From NCBI GenBank assembly GCA_946404585.1, contig CAMJEC010000031.1:1-10901 (forward strand): a stretch of 10,901 nt of DNA. The letters run 5' to 3'. This DNA is from an uncultured Caryophanales bacterium (GTDB lineage: Bacteria; Bacillota_I; Bacilli_A; RFN20; CAG-826). A program made the position numbers and the translations under genes. The first letter of the stretch is position 1. Every line of letters starts with the position of its first letter. Under the pieces are notes generated by a model, which had not been told where the DNA came from, did no database searches, and worked only from the letters and a program-made list of their open reading frames with translations. Shown piece by piece: positions 5,938-10,901 of this stretch.

Positions 5938-7007
5938 GCAATTAGCTTTTGTTTCTCTGGTTTAATCATATTTCTAATTAACTTTTTAACAACTCGGTAA
6001 ACGAGTTTTTTATCTTCTTTGCTTAATCCTCTATAAGCTTTATATACAGGACCAATTTGAAGAAGAATCTTCTTAAAGAAGACGACAAAGTCATCCGCTT
6101 CAAATTTCTCTAATTCGCCAAAGATGATTTCGGTAAATCTTTCTCTATCTTCTGGTTTAAGAGATTCAATCCAAGCATTAAGTGCTTTTTCTAAATGTCT
6201 AGAAGATAAAGTACGTTTAGTTAAATAGACAAAATCATTGTCCTTAATGACCCATTCAAATGGGTTATGTTGTAAGAACATGACCGCTCTACTTTTAATA
6301 ATCTTAATATCAGTTTCGTTAGAGAAAAGAACTCCAACGATAGAAGATTGAGGAACAATCTTAGTAAACTTTTCTAATCTATCTTCCTTGCCTTTAAATA
6401 ATCCTTTGATTCTAAAACCAGGACCATCAAATGAATAGACATGCTCAATTCTAGAAACATCATCTAATTGACTGAGCATATAAGTGCAGATATTACCACC
6501 CTTACTATGTCCACATAAGATAATCTTTTCTTCCTTATGTCTTTTAATCACTCTTTGAATGAACTCTTCTGCATAAGCGTAGGAGTGCATTCTATCACTA
6601 TATGATAAAGTGAAGTCTTCTTTCCAACCAGCATAGGAAGGATCAGTACCTCTCACAGCAATAATAATTTGGTTATTAAACTTAACCGCTACAACGGCAA
6701 ACTGGATACCTTTTTTACGGTCTAAAATATATTCATAATCCACAACTTGGGCATCTTTAAATCTCTCGGAATTGATGAGTAATTTCAAATATTTGCGCGA
6801 AAATCGTGGAAAATAAGAGAAGTAATAAGGCTCTAATTTTTTATATTCTGGAATGTAGTCAAAATCACTAATACTTAAAGGAAGTCTATCTTTAACGATA
6901 GAAAAATCAAAATAAGCCACCCAAGAAACCACTAAAGCATCACAAATATTTAGCGGTGTTTGTTTGATGCTGTCTTGGTTTTTCTTAATGTATCCTAAAA
7001 GTTTCAT
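5934..7007 (-). CDS. DUF2974 (Mbeg1-like) alpha/beta-hydrolase, lipase-like
   Basis: This 357-residue protein with no signal peptide is probably cytoplasmic. It belongs to the DUF2974 lipase-like alpha/beta-hydrolase family, which is common in Firmicutes and has no established substrate. The N-terminus (NICDALVVSWVAYFDF) matches the usual family opening, supporting the start at 7007. The core has VRGTD (118-122) as likely oxyanion-hole strand, the nucleophile elbow GHSKGG with Ser168, a candidate acid Asp194 in YSFDGPG, and a candidate catalytic His247 in LQHNPFEW. The C-terminal 90 residues are helical and Lys-rich. No ribosome binding site precedes the ATG. An extended -10 ends seven bases before it, so the transcript may be leaderless. 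It is convergent with the antiporter and overlaps its stop by four bases. I infer no functional link to the neighbours. Confidence 0.9.
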   Translation of the reverse strand: MKLLGYIKKNQDSIKQTPLNICDALVVSWVAYFDFSIVKDRLPLSISDFDYIPEYKKLEPYYFSYFPRFSRKYLKLLINSERFKDAQVVDYEYILDRKKGIQFAVVAVKFNNQIIIAVRGTDPSYAGWKEDFTLSYSDRMHSYAYAEEFIQRVIKRHKEEKIILCGHSKGGNICTYMLSQLDDVSRIEHVYSFDGPGFRIKGLFKGKEDRLEKFTKIVPQSSIVGVLFSNETDIKIIKSRAVMFLQHNPFEWVIKDNDFVYLTKRTLSSRHLEKALNAWIESLKPEDRERFTEIIFGELEKFEADDFVVFFKKILLQIGPVYKAYRGLSKEDKKLVYRVVKKLIRNMIKPEKQKLIA

Positions 7008-7013
7008 GAAAAT

Positions 7014-7022
7014 ATATTACCA
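7014..7022 (-). promoter_or_regulatory. Extended -10 just upstream of the hydrolase ATG
   Basis: On the minus strand TGG plus TAATAT ends at 7014, so transcription would start about at the ATG (7007). No clear -35 is present. It agrees with the absence of a Shine-Dalgarno for this gene. Confidence 0.35.
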
Positions 7023-7039
7023 TATATACCCTTAAATAG

Positions 7040-7048
7040 TGCTAAAAT
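7040..7048 (+). promoter_or_regulatory. Extended -10 promoter of the small membrane protein
   Basis: TGC plus TAAAAT is an extended -10 located 33 bases before the start codon. A -35 is weak at best (TTACCA, 7017-7022, 20 bases away). The AAAGGAG ribosome binding site follows it, so the arrangement is coherent. Confidence 0.4.
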
Positions 7049-7080
7049 AAAAGCACGTATTCAAAAGGAGATATATTTAA

Positions 7081-7488
7081 ATGAAAAAAGCATCAGAAAT
7101 CATGTTTAAGATTGGTAATATTTTCACAATTATCTATCTTATTTTAGGTGGTATCTTATTCGTTATTGGTCTCATCAGTTCCATCGGTGCAGGTATTGCT
7201 CTTGCCGCTGCTGGTAGTGATGAAGGTGCTATCGCCGCTGCTAGTGCCGCTCTCGGTTCTGGCGTTGGTCTCATTTTCCTTGGCATCTACTTCTTTGTCA
7301 CATCTCTTGTCTGCTTAATCCTCGTTCGTAAGGCTTTAAGAGAACTCGCTGACGAAAGCAAAGCCAATAGAAAACCATTCATCGTGACAATCGTTGTTGG
7401 CGCTATTGCTAGTAACTATTTCTTTGTTTTAGCTGGCATCTTCGGTTTAATCGCTGAAGGTCAACAAGGTCAACAACAAGCTGAATAA
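7081..7488 (+). CDS. Small three-helix membrane protein of unknown function
   Basis: I do not recognise a named family with confidence. The protein has 135 residues, and AAAGGAG lies about ten bases before the ATG. Hydrophobic segments are at about 11-43, 59-82 and 100-126, joined by an Ala/Ser-rich loop (44-58) and a basic, charged cytoplasmic-type loop (83-99, RKALRELADESKANRK). It ends in a short Gln-rich tail (GQQGQQQAE). The first segment is long and Gly/Ala-rich, so it may bend or cross twice. Codon use favours C-ending codons more than its neighbours, perhaps reflecting high expression. It is a single-gene unit with its own promoter and a strong terminator, unlinked to the flanking genes. 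Confidence 0.8.
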   Translation: MKKASEIMFKIGNIFTIIYLILGGILFVIGLISSIGAGIALAAAGSDEGAIAAASAALGSGVGLIFLGIYFFVTSLVCLILVRKALRELADESKANRKPFIVTIVVGAIASNYFFVLAGIFGLIAEGQQGQQQAE

Positions 7489-7509
7489 TTAATTCACAAA
7501 AAGAATAAT

Positions 7510-7537
7510 GACCTGCCAAGTGCAGGTCTTTTCTTTT
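7510..7537 (+). terminator. Strong rho-independent terminator
   Basis: The perfect seven-base stem GACCTGC/GCAGGTC (7510-7516 with 7522-7528) has a five-base loop and is followed by TTTTCTTTT. It ends the transcript of the small membrane protein, 22 bases after its stop codon. It is the clearest terminator in the window. Confidence 0.9.
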
Positions 7538-7748
7538 ATACGCACACGCGTAATCCATTAATTAAATAGAGAAGAAATAATCAAAAAATATTTTTTAATA
7601 AATTCTATTAACACTCTTTTAATGTTAATTCAAAGTAGTGGTAATTCTATCTAATATGCTCATCCAGTTATTTAAAAGGCAATATTCATATAAAACTAAC
7701 TCTGTAATCGTTAACCTATTATTTAATCAAAAAAGTTTAATTCGGTAT
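7538..7748. other. AT-rich intergenic stretch, no gene seen
   Basis: Together with the terminator before it and the promoter after it, this makes up a 332-base gap between genes. I see no coding frame with a ribosome binding site and no recognisable RNA. The only structure is a weak inverted repeat, ATTAACA (7607-7613) with TGTTAAT (7623-7629), which lacks a T-run that would make it a terminator. Confidence 0.6.
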
Positions 7749-7762
7749 TTTTTACGTAAAAA
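7749..7762. promoter_or_regulatory. 14-bp perfect palindrome upstream of the Fic-gene promoter
   Basis: TTTTTACGTAAAAA is self-complementary and centred at 7755/7756, eight bases upstream of the proposed -35. The position suits an operator or activator site. The Fic protein itself carries a C-terminal winged-helix domain and could be the binder, which is speculation. Confidence 0.35.
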
Positions 7763-7769
7763 TAGGTAG

Positions 7770-7798
7770 TTGCATATTTTCCCTAAGTGATACATACT
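7770..7798 (+). promoter_or_regulatory. Probable promoter of the Fic-EF-G-like operon
   Basis: TTGCAT (7770-7775), 17 bases, then CATACT (7793-7798), each matching four of six consensus positions. It is placed 22 bases before the start codon, with AGAGG (7807-7811) between. Confidence 0.45.
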
Positions 7799-7820
7799 AG
7801 AATCACAGAGGTTACATAAT

Positions 7821-8861
7821 ATGCGAATGTTTGACTTACAGGGTGCTGTCAATGCTCTTTTGACCAACCCTAACATTGTTTCTTTACTTAATTCTATTGA
7901 ATTATATAAAGGAAAAACTACCGCCGTTAAGAAACTCAAGAAGATTGAGAAATTAACGGAACTTGCTTACATCAGTGGCACAGAAGCTAGCTGTGCGATG
8001 GGTTCTGTCTTCATCGGTGATGACCGTATGAAAGCAATACTCGTTAAGGGACAATCCCCAGCAACTTATACAGAATATGTCTTCAATGGTTATTACAAAG
8101 CATTAAAGCACATCGATGAATGCTACAAATTCCAACCATTCGATCGCTCATTTATCTCAACATTACATTACTATTTATATAAGGACTATAACCCAGAGAT
8201 GGGTGGTCAATATAAAGACGCCTTAAATTATATTCAAGAAAGAATGACTGATGGTTCAATGAGAACAATCTTCGTCACTGCTGATCCAAGTGCGGTTCCT
8301 CAACTATTAGACAATCTTGTTTATCAATATAACCTTGCCGCTCAAAACGAAGAAACAAATAAGCTCGTTCTTATTCTTGCTTTCATGCTCGACTTCGTTT
8401 GCATCCATCCGTTCAATAGAGCGAATGGCCGTATCTCTAGATTAATCATGAACTTCTTAATGAAGAAGAATGGTTATGATATTGGTAATTACTTCTCCAT
8501 CCCATATATCATGAGACAACGTTTCTCTGATTATATCGATGCTTTTGAAGCTTCTTCCCAAGGCTGGCATGATAATGAAAACGATTACACACAATTCGTT
8601 ACTTACATGCTCAAGTGCATCCTAGAAGCGTATCGTAAACTTGACTACATCATGGAAGTCAATGAGATGGATGAATTAACCATTGAAAAGGTTTACAAAG
8701 TTATCTTTGATAGCGCTAAACCAATTAGTAAACGTGTTATTGAAAACGTCTTATACGCCACAAGTTCAGCGACCATTGAAAAGGCTTTAGCCGAACTTGT
8801 GAAAGATAATAGAATTCAGCTCATATCTAAAGGTAGATATAGCAAGTACTTCAGACTATAA
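7821..8861 (+). CDS. Fic-domain protein (COG3177 type) with C-terminal winged helix and altered active-site residues
   Basis: Fic proteins transfer AMP or other phosphate-containing groups to hydroxyl side chains of target proteins. This one has 346 residues. AGAGG lies nine bases before the first ATG, which fixes the start. Domain order: an N-terminal helical Fic_N-like region (1-65), the Fic core (about 80-270), and a winged-helix domain (about 285-346). The flap GGQYKDALNYI and the downstream SSQGWHDNENDY...AYRKLD are typical of the family. The catalytic loop is HPFNRANGRISR (196-207). His196, both Gly/Asn positions and the two Arg are kept, but the metal-binding acid is Arg200 and the usual Gly is Ala201. 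In the inhibitory helix the usual xIEG(I/N) reads CAMGS, with Met60 in place of the inhibitory Glu. It may therefore be inactive, a different transferase, or constitutively relieved. An EF-G-like gene follows after 12 bases, so the two are probably one operon. Confidence 0.93.
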   Translation: MRMFDLQGAVNALLTNPNIVSLLNSIELYKGKTTAVKKLKKIEKLTELAYISGTEASCAMGSVFIGDDRMKAILVKGQSPATYTEYVFNGYYKALKHIDECYKFQPFDRSFISTLHYYLYKDYNPEMGGQYKDALNYIQERMTDGSMRTIFVTADPSAVPQLLDNLVYQYNLAAQNEETNKLVLILAFMLDFVCIHPFNRANGRISRLIMNFLMKKNGYDIGNYFSIPYIMRQRFSDYIDAFEASSQGWHDNENDYTQFVTYMLKCILEAYRKLDYIMEVNEMDELTIEKVYKVIFDSAKPISKRVIENVLYATSSATIEKALAELVKDNRIQLISKGRYSKYFRL

Positions 8862-8873
8862 GGAGAATCAATC

Positions 8874-10901
8874 ATGGCAAATTACGATGCAAAAAATATC
8901 AGAAACGTAGTTATCTTAGGTCACCAATCAACAGGTAAAACAACTTTAGCCGAATCCTTAGCGTTCATCGCTGGTTTAATTCCTCAAAAAGGTGAAGTTG
9001 AAAAGAAAAACACTATTAGTGACTACACACCTGATGAACAAAAAAGAGGTGGTTCAATTCAAACCGCCGTTATCCCATTACATTATAAAGACCATAAGAT
9101 CAACATCATCGATGTTCCAGGTAATGATGACTTCATTTCTGAATACATTGGTGTCTTAGGCGCAGTTAAAGGTGCTGTCTTAGTGGTCGATGCCTCAATC
9201 GGTGTTCAAGTCGGTACAGTTAAGCACTGGAATCAACTTAGAAAACGTGGTATCCCAACATTTATCTTCATCAACAAAGTTGATAAAGAAAACGTTAAAT
9301 TTGATGAATTATTAGAAGAAATTCGTTCTAAATTAGGTAAGAACGCTATTCCGTTCTGCTACCCATTAGGTCATGGTGATGGCTTTGATGGTTTCGCTAA
9401 TGTCGTCGACTTAAAAGCTAGAAAGCTCAATGGTAAGAAGTGTGAAGACGCTCCTATCCACGATGATAAGAAAGAAAAGATCTTCGAACTTCATAACATG
9501 ATTAGTGAAGAAGTCGCTAAAGCAGATGACGTCTTATTAGAAAAATTCTTCTCCGGTGAAGAATTCACCGTTCAAGAAGTTCACGAATCTTTAAGAAAAC
9601 TCGTCTTAGCAGGCGAATTAGTTCCTGTCTTAGTCGGTAGCGCCACAAAGAATATCGGTGTTGAAACAATGCTCGATATGTTCATTGACTACCTACCTTG
9701 CCCAGCGGACTTAAAACCATATGAAGCCAAAGATGAAAATGGTAATCCAGTCACTCGTGAAACAAAAGACAGTGAACCATTCTCCGCTTATGTCTTCAAG
9801 ACTGTCGTAGACCCATATTCAGGCACAATTAACATTATTAAAGTTAATTCTGGTGTCTTAAAAACTGGTGATGAAATCTACGTCAATAAAGGCACACAAA
9901 GAGTCTCAATGTTATATCAAATGACCGGTAAGAAACTTGACGCTATTCAAGAAGTCCACGCTGGTGATATCGCTGCGATTACAAGACTTGAAGGTGTCGC
10001 TAGTGGTATGACATTATCTTCACCAAAAGCCGTTATTGAATATAAACCAGCCCATTATCCAACCGCTGTTATCTTCAAAGCTATCATCTTAGCCAATAAA
10101 AATGATGAAGCAAAGATTGGTCCAGCATTAGCGAAGATCCAAGCTGAAGATCCAGCCGTTGAAGTCAAACGTAATAATGAAACAAAGCAATTATTATTAG
10201 GTGGTGTTTCTGATTCTCATATCAGCTTCGTTCTCGGTAAACTCAAAGATACATATAAGATCGATGTCACAACCGAACCAATGAAAGTTGTCTATCGTGA
10301 ATCCATTAAGGGTACCGCCGAAGGCGATGGCCGTTACGTTAAACAATCTGGTGGTAGTGGTTTCTATGGTGTTGTTAAGATGAGATTTGAACCAGCTGAA
10401 GAAAGTGTCTTCGCAGAAGAAGTCTTCGGTGGTGCAGTTCCAAAGAACTACTTCCCAGCCGTTGAAAAAGGTTTCTTTGAAGCCCTTAACTCTGGCCCAT
10501 TAGCAGGTTTCCCAGTTATTGGTGTTAAAGGTGTTTTAGTGGATGGTAAATATCACCCAGTCGATAGTAACGAACAAGCATTCAAAATGGCTGGTATCTT
10601 AGCGTTCAAAGATGCTTATCCAAAATGTAAACCAATCATCTTAGAACCAATCATGAGAATCCATGTTATCGCTCCAACAGAATATACTGGTGATATCATG
10701 TCTGACTTAAATACACGTCGTGCGCGTATTCAAAACATGGAAGAACACGAAGGTATGCAAGATATCGAAGCGTTAATTCCTGAAGCAGAAATCGTTGACT
10801 ACGTCACACAACTTAAGTCCATCACTCAAGCTTCTGGCTATTTCAATAGAGAATTTGTCTCTTACGAAGAAGTTCCAGAATACTTAAAAGAAAAAGTTAT
10901 T
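8874..10901 (+). CDS. fusA2: EF-G-like translational GTPase (FusA2/EF-G2 type), 3' end outside window
   Basis: The window holds 676 codons of this gene and no stop. Against about 690-700 for EF-G, only a short tail is missing. AAGGAG (8860-8865) overlaps the Fic stop and lies eight bases before the ATG. Motifs: G1 GHQSTGKT (16-23), switch I RGGSIQT (58-64), G3 DVPGN (80-84) and G4 NKVD (134-137). Domain II follows (about 290-370), then domains III-V, ending in PIMRIHVIAPTEYTGDIM and a domain V like that of EF-G. Canonical EF-G has AHIDAGKTT and DTPGH; GHxxxGKTTLAE and the loss of the PGH His mark the paralogous EF-G2 branch, whose role is poorly defined and may be ribosomal under stress. Asn84 replaces the catalytic His. 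The gene could instead be the cell's only EF-G, but the G1 and G3 motifs argue against this. It is likely cotranscribed with the Fic gene. Confidence 0.93.
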   Translation, partial: MANYDAKNIRNVVILGHQSTGKTTLAESLAFIAGLIPQKGEVEKKNTISDYTPDEQKRGGSIQTAVIPLHYKDHKINIIDVPGNDDFISEYIGVLGAVKGAVLVVDASIGVQVGTVKHWNQLRKRGIPTFIFINKVDKENVKFDELLEEIRSKLGKNAIPFCYPLGHGDGFDGFANVVDLKARKLNGKKCEDAPIHDDKKEKIFELHNMISEEVAKADDVLLEKFFSGEEFTVQEVHESLRKLVLAGELVPVLVGSATKNIGVETMLDMFIDYLPCPADLKPYEAKDENGNPVTRETKDSEPFSAYVFKTVVDPYSGTINIIKVNSGVLKTGDEIYVNKGTQRVSMLYQMTGKKLDAIQEVHAGDIAAITRLEGVASGMTLSSPKAVIEYKPAHYPTAVIFKAIILANKNDEAKIGPALAKIQAEDPAVEVKRNNETKQLLLGGVSDSHISFVLGKLKDTYKIDVTTEPMKVVYRESIKGTAEGDGRYVKQSGGSGFYGVVKMRFEPAEESVFAEEVFGGAVPKNYFPAVEKGFFEALNSGPLAGFPVIGVKGVLVDGKYHPVDSNEQAFKMAGILAFKDAYPKCKPIILEPIMRIHVIAPTEYTGDIMSDLNTRRARIQNMEEHEGMQDIEALIPEAEIVDYVTQLKSITQASGYFNREFVSYEEVPEYLKEKVI

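Noticed and set aside
5936..5953. Terminator between the convergent antiporter and hydrolase genes
   Set aside because: Only a four-base stem (AAGC/GCTT) with a T-rich stretch is present. This is too weak to call, though the convergent genes would need some stop signal.
7607..7629. Inverted repeat ATTAACA/TGTTAAT as a regulatory hairpin or small RNA
   Set aside because: A seven-base, AT-rich stem with a nine-base loop in AT-rich DNA is likely by chance, and no promoter or T-run accompanies it.
7727..7939. Minus-strand open frame of 70 codons over the start of the Fic gene
   Set aside because: It overlaps the Fic promoter and N-terminus, has no ribosome binding site and no recognisable composition.

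Overview
The window reads as chromosomal DNA of a low-GC, AT-rich Bacillota-type organism, probably an uncultured member of the Bacilli, Erysipelotrichia or a Mollicutes relative. The support is consistent but indirect: GGAGG-type ribosome binding sites, sigma-70-like promoters (often with an extended TGn -10), an ECF-type vitamin/precursor transporter subunit, a poly-serine surface lipoprotein, and families common in Firmicutes (COG3177 Fic, DUF2974 hydrolase, EF-G-like GTPase). Tryptophan is encoded by TGG and stops are TAA or TAG where seen, so I see no sign of a recoded UGA. No RNA gene, CRISPR array, insertion sequence or phage gene is visible.

Layout. Bases 1-1309 (minus) hold the N-terminal part of a surface lipoprotein: a lipobox, a serine tract of about 106 residues, then a domain ending at a GDGHS motif typical of S41 (C-terminal processing) peptidases. 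The gene runs off the left edge. A hairpin terminator at 1359-1385 separates it from a two-gene minus-strand unit: a His/Asp-rich COG0523 (CobW/ZNG1-type) metallochaperone GTPase (1975-3249) followed one base later by queT (1407-1973), a queuosine-precursor transporter subunit. Divergently from this unit runs an unrecognised surface protein with a C-terminal membrane anchor (3405-4250).

A good promoter (TTAACA-16-TATAAT) at 4254-4281 then drives a 109-aa small protein, possibly of PII-like/ferredoxin-like fold, tightly coupled to a CPA2-family cation/proton antiporter (4636-5937). The antiporter has no cytoplasmic nucleotide-binding domain of its own, so the small protein is a plausible regulator. 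Convergent to it, overlapping by four bases, is a DUF2974 lipase-like hydrolase (5934-7007, minus). A small three-helix membrane protein (7081-7488) has its own promoter and a clear terminator. It is followed by a 283-base AT-rich gap holding little beyond a 14-bp palindrome and a probable promoter.

The last unit (7821 to the right edge) is a Fic-domain protein with a C-terminal winged helix, followed 12 bases later by an EF-G-like translational GTPase (FusA2 type) that runs off the window only a few codons before its expected end. The Fic protein has two striking changes. The acidic residue of the FIC loop is Arg (HPFNRANGR), and the inhibitory-helix Glu is Met. Since another Fic protein, Doc, modifies EF-Tu, the pairing of this altered Fic with an EF-G paralogue is the most interesting feature of the window. 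The zinc-chaperone/queuosine-transport pair and the small-protein/antiporter pair come next. All three functional links are inferences from gene order and motifs.
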